NCBI GenBank assembly: GCA_002417905.1 | Contig: DIDB01000110.1 | Coordinates: 1-17,377, forward strand | Length of the DNA: 17,377 nt | Reading direction: 5' to 3' | From: Pseudomonadaceae bacterium UBA5811 | GTDB lineage: Bacteria; Pseudomonadota; Gammaproteobacteria; Pseudomonadales; Pseudomonadaceae | Shown: positions 1 to 12,621 of the stretch, piece after piece | Layout: each line of letters opens with the position of its first letter | Numbering within the stretch: the first letter of the stretch is position 1 | Made by a program: the position numbers and the translations under genes | Notes under the pieces: model-generated | What the model was told of the DNA's origin: nothing | Seen by the model: only the letters and a program-made list of their open reading frames with translations | The model's database searches: none

Positions 1-405
1 GCACTGTCCTGGGGTCTGGGCAGGGCCGAGGGGGAGGAAATCGACCGGCTGAAGAGCCTGCAGGCAACCGTGCGGGCCAGGCAGCGGGCCGTGGCGGGTC
101 TGAGGGTGGTTCCGTGCCAGGTACGGGTGGATGGTAACTGCGGTCCGGTGCGGCCCATGCCCTGTTCGGCGATTGTCCAGGGAGACAGCCAGGTGCCCGC
201 GATTGCGGCTGCCTCCATCCTGGCCAAAGTCAGCCGTGACCGGGAAATGCTTGAGCTGGATCAGCGCTATCCCGGCTATGGCCTGGCCAAACATAAAGGC
301 TATCCCACTGCCATGCATCTGGAGGCACTGGCCCGGCTGGGCGTAACGCCACTGCACCGGCGCTCCTTTGCACCCGTTCGCCGGTTACTGGGCGATCCGG
401 CGTAA
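1..405 (+). CDS. rnhB: Ribonuclease HII, C-terminal part (5' end outside window)
   Basis: RNase HII cuts the RNA strand of RNA-DNA hybrids and starts removal of single ribonucleotides misincorporated in DNA. The frame is open from base 1, so the gene begins before the window; 134 residues are visible of a family length near 200, and roughly the first 65-70 residues, including the first catalytic Asp-Glu pair, are missing. Visible family signatures are VDGN (Asp44 of the fragment), the block [17 protein letters not shown] with its metal-binding Asp80, then [14 protein letters not shown] and the C-terminal LHRRSFAPV motif. The stop is TAA at 403-405. It lies 62 bases upstream of dnaE in the same direction, the order seen in E. 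coli (lpxB-rnhB-dnaE). An in-frame ATG at 70 is internal, not the start. Confidence 0.96.
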   Translation, partial: ALSWGLGRAEGEEIDRLKSLQATVRARQRAVAGLRVVPCQVRVDGNCGPVRPMPCSAIVQGDSQVPAIAAASILAKVSRDREMLELDQRYPGYGLAKHKGYPTAMHLEALARLGVTPLHRRSFAPVRRLLGDPA

Positions 406-467
406 GCCGGTCAGCCGATACAGTACAATTCCGCTTTTCCTGATTCTGCTATACGGACTGCTCGTTT

Positions 468-3400
468 ATGGCCCCGCGCTTTGTTCATCTGAGATTGCAT
501 ACGGAATACTCGCTGGTGGACGGGCTGGTCCGGGTCAAACCGCTGGTCAAGGCCGTGGCAGCGGCCGGCATGCCGGCGGTGGCGGTTACCGACCAGAACA
601 ACCTGTATGCACTGATCAAATTCTACAAGGCAGCCATGGGAGCGGGGGTCAAGCCGGTCTGCGGGGTGGATCTCTGGCTGGAAAGCCAGGAGCCAGACGG
701 GCCACCGTCGCGGCTGACCCTGCTGGTGATGAATGCCGAGGGTTATCGTAACCTGACTGAACTGGTGTCCAGAGGCTGGACTGAAGGCCAGCGCAATGAG
801 CAGATTCTGGTTGCCCGGGCGTGGGTCCGGGAAAAAGCGGCCGGTCTGATTGCCCTGTCCGGGGCCCGGGAAGGGGATATTGGCCAGGCCCTGCTGGCGG
901 GAGATCCGGAGGCTGCCGGGGCCCTGTTGCAGGACTGGCTGAGCCTGTTTGGCGACCGCTTTTATCTGGAGGTGCAGCGGACGGGCCGGTCCCGGGAGGA
1001 AGAGTATCTGCATGAGGTGGTCGCCCTGGCGGGCCGGACGGCAACGCCGCTGGTGGCCACCAATGATGTGCGTTTTCTGGCTGCCGATGACTTCGAGGCC
1101 CATGAGACCCGGGTCTGTATCGGTGATGGCCGGGTGCTGGGGGATTCACGCCGGCCCCGGCTGTATTCGGACCAGCAGTACCTGAAAACACCGGAAGAAA
1201 TGGCGGAGCTGTTTGCGGATCTGCCCGAGGCACTGGAAAACACTGTTGAAATTGCCCGGCGCTGCAATATCGATGTGCAGCTGGGCAAATATTTCCTGCC
1301 TGATTTCCCGGTTCCTGCCGGCCTGACCATGGATGAGTATTTTCGCCAGGTATCCTTTGAGGGGCTGGAGGAGCGGCTGGCCGTCCTCCTGTCCAGAGAG
1401 GCTGCCGATTATGCCCGGCGCCGGCAGGTCTATGTGGAGCGGCTGGAGTTTGAGCGGGGCATCATCATCCAGATGGGCTTTCCCGGCTACTTCCCGATCG
1501 TGATGGACTTTATCCGCTGGGCCAAGAATAACGGCGTGCCGGTCGGTCCGGGGCGGGGCTCCGGGGCGGGATCGCTGGTGGCCTATGCACTGAAAATTAC
1601 CGATCTTGATCCGCTGGCTTATGACCTGCTGTTCGAACGCTTCCTGAATCCGGAGCGGGTGTCCATGCCGGATTTCGACGTAGATTTCTGCATGGAGGGC
1701 CGCGACCGGGTCATTGACTATGTGGCCGAAACCTATGGCCGGGATGCGGTCGGCCAGCTTGTCACCTTTGGCAGCATGGCGGCCAAGGCAGTAGTACGGG
1801 ATGTGGCCAGGGCCCAGGGCAAATCCTACGGGCTGGCTGACCGGCTGTCCAAGCTGATTCCCTTTGAAGTGGGGATGACTCTGGACAGGGCCCATGAGCA
1901 GGAAGAGGCCCTGCGGGAGTTTCTCCGGCTGGATGAGGAGGCCCAGGAGATCTGGGAAATGTCCCTCAAGCTGGAGGGCATTACCCGGGGTACCGGCAAG
2001 CATGCGGGCGGGGTGGTGATCGCTCCCACCCGGCTGACTGATTTTTCGCCGGTGGCCTGTGATGCGGAGGGCGGCGGCCTGGTTACCCAGTTTGACAAGG
2101 ACGATGTGGAGCAGGCCGGGCTGGTCAAGTTCGACTTTCTGGGCCTGCGCACCCTGACCATTATCAAATGGGCCATGGCCACCATCAACCAGCGCCGGCA
2201 GCAGCAGGGCCTTGAGCCGCTCAATATCGATTTTATCCCGCTGGATGACCGCAAAACTTTCGAGCTGCTACAGCGGGCCGAGACCACGGCCGTCTTCCAG
2301 CTGGAATCCCGGGGCATGAAAGAGCTGATCAAAAAGCTCAGGCCGGACTGTCTGGAGGACATGATCGCCCTGGTGGCCCTGTTCCGGCCTGGTCCGTTGC
2401 AGTCCGGGATGGTGGACGATTTTATTAACCGCAAGCATGGCCGGGCCGAACTGTCCTGGCCCCATCCGGACTACCAGTACGAAGGCCTGAAGCCGGTACT
2501 GGCCCCCACCTATGGCATCATCCTTTATCAGGAGCAGGTGATGCAGATTGCCCAGGTGATGGCCGGTTATACCCTGGGCGGTGCGGATATGCTGCGCCGG
2601 GCCATGGGCAAGAAGAAGCCCGAGGAAATGGCCAAGCAGCGGGGTGGCTTTATTGAGGGCTGTGCCAGAAACGGTATTGATGGTGAGCTGGCCGGCAATA
2701 TCTTCGATCTGGTAGAAAAATTTGCCGGTTACGGCTTCAACAAGTCGCACTCGGCAGCCTATGGTCTGGTCTCCTACCAGACGGCCTGGCTGAAAACCCA
2801 CTATCCGGCGCCCTTCATGGCTGCGGTGCTGTCCGCAGACATGCATAACACCGACAAGGTGGTGACTCTGATCGAAGAGTGCCGCATCATGCGTCTGCAG
2901 ATTGTGGCACCCGATGTGAATACCTCGGAATTCCAGTTCACAGTGGATGACCAGCAGCGCATTGTGTATGGGCTGGGTGCCGTCAAGGGCGTCGGAGAGG
3001 GGCCGGTGGAAGCGATTGCTGAAGCCAGGAGTCAGGCGGGTCCCTTCTCCGACCTGTTTGATTTTTGCACACGGGTTGACCTGAAGCGGATCAATAAACG
3101 GACCCTGGAGGCGCTGATCCGTTGCGGAGCGCTGGACCGGCTTGGTCCCGGTTTTTCTGATGAGCCCAACGCCTATCAGGCCGGCATCAATCAGAACCGG
3201 GCGGTACTGCTGGCGGCCATGGAAACCGCCGTCCGTTCAGCCGAGCAGGCTGCCCGCAGCTCCGAAAGTGGTCACCAGGACCTGTTTGGCAGTCTGTTCG
3301 AGCCGGAGCCGCTGGCTGGCCAGGCAGGCCTGTATGCGGATTTTCTGCAGGTGCCGGAGCTGTCACTCAAGGAGCGGCTGGCTGGTGAGAAAGGCTCGCT

Positions 3401-4001
3401 GGGCCTTTATCTGACTGGGCATCCGATTGACGAGTATGAAAAAGAGGTGCGCCGCTTTGCCCGGCAGCGGATCAGTGATCTGCGGCCTTCCCGGGAGAGC
3501 CAGACTGTGGCCGGACTGATCGTGGCCCAGCGGGTCATGAAAAACCGCAAGGGTGAAAAGATGGGCTTTGTTACCCTGGATGACCGTTCCGGGCGGATTG
3601 AGGCCTCGCTGTTTGCCGAGGCCTTTGCCGCGGCCCAGACGCTCCTGCAAACGGATGCTTTGGTCGTGGTGGAAGGTGAAGTAAGCTACGACGATTTTTC
3701 TGGGGGGCTGCGCCTGCGCGCCCGGCGGGTCATGAGCCTTGAGGAGGCCCGGACCGGTCTTGCCGAAAGCCTGCGGCTGCAGGTTCGTCAGGGTCAGCTG
3801 GATACAGTGGCCCGCCAGGCGCTGGCGCAGCTCTGCCAGCAGTATCCCGGAGCCTGTCCGCTGACCCTTGAATACACCGGGCCGGATGCCAGGGCTGTAC
3901 TGCGGCTGGGGGATGACTGGCAGGTCAGTCCGGCTGATCCGCTGCTCCAGACCCTGCGTGAGCGCTGGGGACGCGACCGGGTGTTTTTGCAGTATCCCTG
4001 A
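468..4001 (+). CDS. dnaE: DNA polymerase III alpha subunit (replicative polymerase)
   Basis: Catalytic subunit of the chromosomal replicase, 1177 residues (E. coli 1160). The N-terminal PHP domain begins immediately (MAPRFVHLRLHTEYS), which fits the usual family start and fixes the ATG at 468. The palm carries PGRGSGAGSLVAYALK and the catalytic triad: Asp402 and Asp404 in PDFDVDF, and Asp556 in VKFDFLGL. Further conserved blocks are FRPGPLQSGMVDDFI, GIILYQEQVMQIAQ and GYGFNKSHSAAY. A helix-hairpin-helix lies around residues 861-893. GHQDLF at 935-940 resembles the internal beta-clamp binding motif, and an OB fold spans about 1013-1095 (MGFVTLDDRSGRIEASLF). No exonuclease domain, as expected for DnaE. 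No strong Shine-Dalgarno precedes the ATG; the 62-base gap after rnhB has only weak promoter-like hexamers (TACAAT at 424, TATACG at 450), neither with a good -35. Confidence 0.98.
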   Translation: MAPRFVHLRLHTEYSLVDGLVRVKPLVKAVAAAGMPAVAVTDQNNLYALIKFYKAAMGAGVKPVCGVDLWLESQEPDGPPSRLTLLVMNAEGYRNLTELVSRGWTEGQRNEQILVARAWVREKAAGLIALSGAREGDIGQALLAGDPEAAGALLQDWLSLFGDRFYLEVQRTGRSREEEYLHEVVALAGRTATPLVATNDVRFLAADDFEAHETRVCIGDGRVLGDSRRPRLYSDQQYLKTPEEMAELFADLPEALENTVEIARRCNIDVQLGKYFLPDFPVPAGLTMDEYFRQVSFEGLEERLAVLLSREAADYARRRQVYVERLEFERGIIIQMGFPGYFPIVMDFIRWAKNNGVPVGPGRGSGAGSLVAYALKITDLDPLAYDLLFERFLNPERVSMPDFDVDFCMEGRDRVIDYVAETYGRDAVGQLVTFGSMAAKAVVRDVARAQGKSYGLADRLSKLIPFEVGMTLDRAHEQEEALREFLRLDEEAQEIWEMSLKLEGITRGTGKHAGGVVIAPTRLTDFSPVACDAEGGGLVTQFDKDDVEQAGLVKFDFLGLRTLTIIKWAMATINQRRQQQGLEPLNIDFIPLDDRKTFELLQRAETTAVFQLESRGMKELIKKLRPDCLEDMIALVALFRPGPLQSGMVDDFINRKHGRAELSWPHPDYQYEGLKPVLAPTYGIILYQEQVMQIAQVMAGYTLGGADMLRRAMGKKKPEEMAKQRGGFIEGCARNGIDGELAGNIFDLVEKFAGYGFNKSHSAAYGLVSYQTAWLKTHYPAPFMAAVLSADMHNTDKVVTLIEECRIMRLQIVAPDVNTSEFQFTVDDQQRIVYGLGAVKGVGEGPVEAIAEARSQAGPFSDLFDFCTRVDLKRINKRTLEALIRCGALDRLGPGFSDEPNAYQAGINQNRAVLLAAMETAVRSAEQAARSSESGHQDLFGSLFEPEPLAGQAGLYADFLQVPELSLKERLAGEKGSLGLYLTGHPIDEYEKEVRRFARQRISDLRPSRESQTVAGLIVAQRVMKNRKGEKMGFVTLDDRSGRIEASLFAEAFAAAQTLLQTDALVVVEGEVSYDDFSGGLRLRARRVMSLEEARTGLAESLRLQVRQGQLDTVARQALAQLCQQYPGACPLTLEYTGPDARAVLRLGDDWQVSPADPLLQTLRERWGRDRVFLQYP

Positions 4002-4052
4002 TGGACCGGGGCAACAAGAAGCCGCGCGAGAGGCGGGGCAAACAGTGACTTC

Positions 4053-4070
4053 CGGCCGGCCCTCCGGCCG
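4053..4070 (+). other. GC-only hairpin in the dnaE-accA gap
   Basis: Within the 89-base gap between dnaE and accA, CGGCCGG (4053-4059) and CCGGCCG (4064-4070) form a perfect 7-bp, all-G/C stem around the loop CCCT. It ends 20 bases before the accA start codon, just upstream of the GAGG ribosome binding site. There is no T run, so it is not a standard intrinsic terminator. It could modulate mRNA processing or accA translation, or be incidental in GC-rich DNA. Function is not known. Confidence 0.4.
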
Positions 4071-4090
4071 CCGACCAGGATTGAGGCGCA

Positions 4091-5041
4091 ATGAACCCGA
4101 ATTTTCTTGATTTCGAACAGCCGATTGCTGACCTGCAGGCCAAAATTGAGGAGCTGCGACTGGTTGGCAGCGATAACTCACTGAATATTTCAGATGAAAT
4201 CAGCCTGCTCCAGGAAAAGAGCCGCTCCCTGACCAAAAGCATCTTTGGCAACCTGAGCAGCTGGCAGATTGCCCAGCTGGCCCGCCATCCGCGCCGCCCA
4301 TATACCCTGGATTATATCCGGCTGCTATGTACCGAGTTCGAGGAGCTGCATGGTGACCGGCATTTTGCCGATGATGCGGCAGTTGTCGGTGGCATTGCCC
4401 GGCTGGATGGCCAGCCGGTAATGATTATCGGCCACCAGAAAGGCCGGGATGTGCGGGAAAAGGTCCGGCGCAACTTTGGCATGCCCCGTCCGGAAGGCTA
4501 TCGCAAGGCCGTGCGGCTGATGGAAATGGCCGAGCGCTTCCAGATGCCGCTCCTGACCTTTATCGATACCCCTGGTGCCTATCCGGGCATTGACGCCGAG
4601 GAGCGCAACCAGAGCGAGGCCATTGCCTGGAACCTGCGGGTCATGTCCCGGCTGAAAACGCCGGTGATTGCCACCGTGGTGGGCGAGGGTGGTTCGGGGG
4701 GGGCGCTGGCTATCGGTGTCTGTGACCGGCTGAACATGTTGCAGTACTCCACTTATGCGGTGATTTCACCGGAAGGCTGTGCTTCGATCCTGTGGCGTAC
4801 GGCGGAAAAAGCCCCTGAGGCCGCTGAGGCCATGGGGATCACGGCGGCCCGTCTGAAAGAAATTGGTATTGTGGACGAAGTGATTGATGAGCCGCTGGGC
4901 GGAGCCCATACCAACCTGGCCCTGATGGCAGAAACCCTGCGGGAAATTCTGCTGGGTCAGCTGGCCGAGTTGAAAGCGCTGGATACCGAAACCCTGCTGG
5001 CTCGCCGTTACGAGCGGCTGGTGGGATACGGGCTGGCCTGA
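4091..5041 (+). CDS. accA: Acetyl-CoA carboxylase carboxyltransferase subunit alpha
   Basis: Alpha subunit of the cytosolic acetyl-CoA carboxylase carboxyltransferase (AccA2-AccD2), which moves the carboxyl group from biotin on AccB to acetyl-CoA, giving malonyl-CoA, the first committed step of fatty acid synthesis. Length 316 aa (E. coli 319). An N-terminal helical segment ([16 protein letters not shown]) is typical of bacterial AccA. The crotonase-like core shows [20 protein letters not shown] (119-138), DTPGAYPG (159-166), the glycine-rich [12 protein letters not shown] (198-209) and [12 protein letters not shown]. The start ATG has GAGG at 4083-4086. It follows dnaE in the same order as in E. 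coli and is followed after 14 bases by tilS, so co-transcription is likely. Confidence 0.98.
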   Translation: MNPNFLDFEQPIADLQAKIEELRLVGSDNSLNISDEISLLQEKSRSLTKSIFGNLSSWQIAQLARHPRRPYTLDYIRLLCTEFEELHGDRHFADDAAVVGGIARLDGQPVMIIGHQKGRDVREKVRRNFGMPRPEGYRKAVRLMEMAERFQMPLLTFIDTPGAYPGIDAEERNQSEAIAWNLRVMSRLKTPVIATVVGEGGSGGALAIGVCDRLNMLQYSTYAVISPEGCASILWRTAEKAPEAAEAMGITAARLKEIGIVDEVIDEPLGGAHTNLALMAETLREILLGQLAELKALDTETLLARRYERLVGYGLA

Positions 5042-5055
5042 GCCGGCAAAAAATC

Positions 5056-6381
5056 ATGACTGCACTGAGTTCCAGCCTGTTGCAGGCCCTGCGGCCCTAC
5101 CTGCAGGCATCTGCCTGGCGGGTGGCTTTCTCCGGGGGGCTGGACTCTACGGTGCTGCTGCATCTGCTGGCGGAACTGCGCCAGCAGCAGAACATTCCGG
5201 CGCTGATGGCGGTACATGTCCATCATGGCCTGCAGCCGGCAGCAGAGGCCTGGCCGGCGCACTGTGCAGCGGTTTGCCAGGCCTTGGCCATTCCCCTGCA
5301 GGTTTGCCGGGTCCGGGTGGTGCCCGGGGCCAGTCAGGAGGCTGCGGCCCGGACGGCCCGCTATGCGGCACTGGCGGGTCTGCTGGCGCCGGGGGACGTG
5401 CTGCTGACGGCCCAGCACGCGGACGATCAGGCGGAAACGCTGCTGTTCCGGCTGTTGCGGGGGGCCGGTGTCCGTGGGCTGGCAGCCATGCCATCAGAGC
5501 GTGCTCTGGGTACCGGCCGGCTGGTGCGGCCACTGCTGGGCTGTTCCAGGGCTGAACTGGAGATTTTTGCCCGGGAGGCCGGGCTGTCCTGGATCGATGA
5601 TCCGAGTAACCAGAGTCTGCTCCACGCCCGCAATTACCTGCGGCACCGGCTGATGCCGCCGCTGCTGGCCCGCTGGCCACAGGCCAGGATCAGCCTGTGC
5701 CGTACTGCCGGACAGATGGCGGAAACCCAGCAACTGCTGGAGGAACTGGCCCGCCAGGATCTGCAGGGGACTTGCCCGTTGGACTGTCCGGACTGGCTGG
5801 ATCTGCCGGCCCTTGATCTGCCAGCCCTGCAGGGATTGACAGAGGCCCGGCAACGTAATCTGCTGCGCTGCTGGCTGGCATCCTTTGGCCCGGCAGCGGA
5901 CTACCGCCACTGGCAGGGCTGGCAGGCCTTGCGGGATGCGGCACCAGAGGCCGAGCCCTGCTGGCGGGTAGCCGGTGGGCAGCTGCGCCGGGCCGGCCGT
6001 ACCCTGTATTTTTTGCCGGAAGGGGACTGGAGTATCAGTCCGATGCCGGGCCAGCGACCGGTCTGGGCTGATCCGGGCCGGCCGTTGCGGTTGCCGGGCA
6101 ATGGCCTGCTCTGGCTGTCCGGTCCGGCAGCTGGCCAGGATTCTCTGGAAATCCGTTACCGTCAGGGCGGTGAGCGGCTGCAACTGGCGGGTCGTGGCCG
6201 GCGTGACCTGAAGCGCCTGCTGCAGGAGGCAGGGATACCGGCCTTTGTCCGTGGCCGGTTGCCGCTGCTGTATGCCGCTGGCCAGCTGGTGGCAGTGGCC
6301 AATCTGCCCGGTTATTCCCGGGCAGGCTGGTCGCTGGTGTGGCAGCCGCCAAGGTTTGAGGTGAAAAAACCTTTCCGGTAG
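5056..6381 (+). CDS. tilS: tRNA(Ile)-lysidine synthetase
   Basis: TilS uses ATP and lysine to convert the wobble cytidine C34 of the CAU-anticodon tRNA-Ile to lysidine, so that the tRNA reads AUA and is charged with isoleucine; the gene is usually essential. Protein of 441 residues. The PP-loop ATPase motif SGGLDST is at 26-32, followed by VHVHHGLQ and QHADDQAETLLFRLLRGAG, then WIDDPSNQS and ARNYLRHRLMP, all diagnostic of TilS. The C-terminal TilS domain is recognisable by RYRQGGERLQLAGR, LKRLLQEAGIP and RGRLPLLYAAGQLVAV. It starts 14 bases after accA with no convincing Shine-Dalgarno, which suggests translational coupling. Its last codons overlap the predicted pyrG promoter. Confidence 0.97.
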   Translation: MTALSSSLLQALRPYLQASAWRVAFSGGLDSTVLLHLLAELRQQQNIPALMAVHVHHGLQPAAEAWPAHCAAVCQALAIPLQVCRVRVVPGASQEAAARTARYAALAGLLAPGDVLLTAQHADDQAETLLFRLLRGAGVRGLAAMPSERALGTGRLVRPLLGCSRAELEIFAREAGLSWIDDPSNQSLLHARNYLRHRLMPPLLARWPQARISLCRTAGQMAETQQLLEELARQDLQGTCPLDCPDWLDLPALDLPALQGLTEARQRNLLRCWLASFGPAADYRHWQGWQALRDAAPEAEPCWRVAGGQLRRAGRTLYFLPEGDWSISPMPGQRPVWADPGRPLRLPGNGLLWLSGPAAGQDSLEIRYRQGGERLQLAGRGRRDLKRLLQEAGIPAFVRGRLPLLYAAGQLVAVANLPGYSRAGWSLVWQPPRFEVKKPFR

Positions 6382-6384
6382 ACT
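6356..6384 (+). promoter_or_regulatory. Predicted sigma-70 promoter for pyrG
   Basis: TTGAGG (6356-6361; 4 of 6 with TTGACA) is separated by exactly 17 bases from TAGACT (6379-6384; 4 of 6 with TATAAT). The elements overlap the end and stop codon of tilS and point towards pyrG. A start near 6391 would give a leader of about 128 bases. The -10 and following bases (TAGACTAGGCTC) nearly repeat the sequence before frmA (TAGACTGGGCTC), which supports a genuine promoter element. Prediction by eye only. Confidence 0.5.
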
Positions 6385-6386
6385 AG

Positions 6387-8995
<2,609 letters not shown>

Positions 8996-9030
8996 GGCCA
9001 GCCGCCCGGGCGTTCAAATGGAGAGAGTGA

Positions 9031-10341
<1,311 letters not shown>

Positions 10342-10351
10342 CTGCTGACAG

Positions 10352-10389
10352 ACAGCAGAAGGGCCTGATAGCCGTTCTGCTGTTTTTTT
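10352..10389 (+). terminator. Rho-independent terminator after eno
   Basis: ACAGCAGAA (10352-10360) pairs with TTCTGCTGT (10375-10383), a perfect 9-bp stem; the loop can add an inner GGC/GCC pairing (10362-10364 with 10371-10373). Seven T residues (10383-10389) follow directly. This is a canonical intrinsic terminator for the pyrG-kdsA-eno transcript. Its T run ends 14 bases before the ftsB start codon, so ftsB needs either read-through or a promoter lying inside this short region. Confidence 0.88.
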
Positions 10390-10403
10390 ATGGGAGCTGA
10401 AAC

Positions 10404-10685
10404 ATGTTCAAGTCCTATTACTGGCTGGTACTGCTTCTGGCACTGATGCTGGCCGGGTTGCAATACCGGCTCTGGGTGGGGGATGGCAGCCTGGCCCAGG
10501 TGGCCGAACTGGAAGACCAGATTGCCACCCAGCGCGAGGAAAACCTGCGGTTGCTGGAGCGCAACCGTCAGCTTCAGGCCGAGGTCATGGAGCTGAAAGA
10601 AGGGATGGAAACCGTTGAGGAGCGTGCCCGCTATGAGCTGGGCATGATCAAGGAAGGGGAAACCCTGTACGAATTGCCCGAGTAA
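10404..10685 (+). CDS. ftsB: Cell division protein FtsB
   Basis: Small bitopic inner-membrane protein that forms a complex with FtsL and FtsQ and helps activate the septal peptidoglycan synthase FtsWI. Length 93 aa (E. coli 103). A short cytoplasmic end is followed by one transmembrane helix (about residues 5-20), the family motif LQYRLWVGDG (19-28), a periplasmic coiled coil (about 32-70, with Leu/Ile/Val heptads) and the conserved VEERARYELGMIKEGETLY (71-89). The ribosome binding site GGGAG (10392-10396) stands 7 bases from the ATG. The terminator immediately upstream is unusual. ispD follows after 2 bases. Confidence 0.96.
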   Translation: MFKSYYWLVLLLALMLAGLQYRLWVGDGSLAQVAELEDQIATQREENLRLLERNRQLQAEVMELKEGMETVEERARYELGMIKEGETLYELPE

Positions 10686-10687
10686 TC

Positions 10688-11392
10688 ATGTCCAAACCCT
10701 CTTTCTGGGCTGCCATTCCGGCAGCTGGCGTGGGCAGCCGCATGCAGGCTGACCGGCCCAAGCAGTATCTGCTGCTGGGCAGTAAAACCATTCTGGAACA
10801 TACCTTCGACTGTTTTCTGGGGCATCCTGGCCTGAAAGGACTGGTGGTTAGCCTGGCTGGCGCCGACCCCTGGTGGCCAACGCTGGCCTGCAGCCATGAT
10901 TCGCGAATCTGGCGGGCACCGGGTGGCCGGGAGCGGGCCGATTCAGTACTTGGTGCCCTGCAGGTGCTGGCGCAACGGGGAGCAAAACCCGATGACTGGG
11001 TGCTGGTGCACGATGCAGCCCGGCCCAATCTGCAGCGCAGTGATCTGGACCAGCTGCTGGCTGCCCTGGCGGATGATCCGGTGGGCGGGCTGCTGGCGGT
11101 CCCGGCCCGGGATACGCTCAAGCGCTCCGGTCCGGATGGCCGGGTCGAGGCTACCGTGGACCGCTCGGTCATCTGGCTGGCCTATACGCCGCAGATGTTC
11201 CGTTTTGGCCTGCTGAGAACGGCCCTGGAGACGGCCCTTGCGGCCGGAGTAGCCATTACTGATGAGGCTTCGGCCCTGGAGTGGGCTGGCCAGGCACCCC
11301 GGCTGGTGGAGGGGCGGGCGGATAACCTCAAGGTGACCCGTCCGGAGGATCTGGACTGGCTGGCCAGTCACTGGCCACAGCAGCGGCTGTAG
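10688..11392 (+). CDS. ispD: 2-C-methyl-D-erythritol 4-phosphate cytidylyltransferase
   Basis: Third step of the MEP isoprenoid pathway: joins CMP from CTP to methylerythritol phosphate. Length 234 aa (E. coli 236). The nucleotide-binding motif PAAGVGSRM (11-19) carries Arg18, and PKQY carries Lys25, matching E. coli Arg20 and Lys27. Further markers are VLVHDAARP (105-113), TVDR with Arg159, TDEASALE (191-198) and VEGRADNLKVTRPEDL (207-222) with Lys215. The ATG follows the ftsB stop by 2 bases, so translation is coupled. Unlike E. coli, ispF is not the next gene; in Pseudomonas ispD and ispF are separated by the formaldehyde genes, and here the first of these (frmA) follows. Confidence 0.97.
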   Translation: MSKPSFWAAIPAAGVGSRMQADRPKQYLLLGSKTILEHTFDCFLGHPGLKGLVVSLAGADPWWPTLACSHDSRIWRAPGGRERADSVLGALQVLAQRGAKPDDWVLVHDAARPNLQRSDLDQLLAALADDPVGGLLAVPARDTLKRSGPDGRVEATVDRSVIWLAYTPQMFRFGLLRTALETALAAGVAITDEASALEWAGQAPRLVEGRADNLKVTRPEDLDWLASHWPQQRL

Positions 11393-11398
11393 CGGGCC

Positions 11399-12550
<1,152 letters not shown>

Positions 12551-12572
12551 GTTAATTTATAACATCATAAAT

Positions 12573-12613
12573 AAAAAGATGAAAACACCGAATCAGTCCA
12601 GTACTGATTCGGT
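12573..12613 (-). terminator. Terminator of the efflux operon (convergent gap)
   Basis: ACCGAATCAG (12587-12596) and CTGATTCGGT (12604-12613) form a perfect 10-bp stem with a 7-base loop. Read on the - strand the stem is followed by GTTTTCATCTTTTT, a good T-rich tail, so it should end the efflux operon. Read on the + strand it is followed by CTAATAAACT, a poor tail, so it would terminate frmA only weakly. The rest of the gap (12551-12586) is conspicuously AT-rich. Confidence 0.72.
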
Positions 12614-12621
12614 CTAATAAA

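Noticed and set aside
411..1103. A long - strand frame opposite the start of dnaE
   Set aside because: Antisense to the conserved PHP domain of dnaE, with no recognisable motifs.
4001..4048. A 15-codon frame (MDRGNKKPRERRGKQ) overlapping the dnaE stop codon
   Set aside because: Although its ATG overlaps the dnaE stop, there is no ribosome binding site and no known leader peptide for accA; too short to support.
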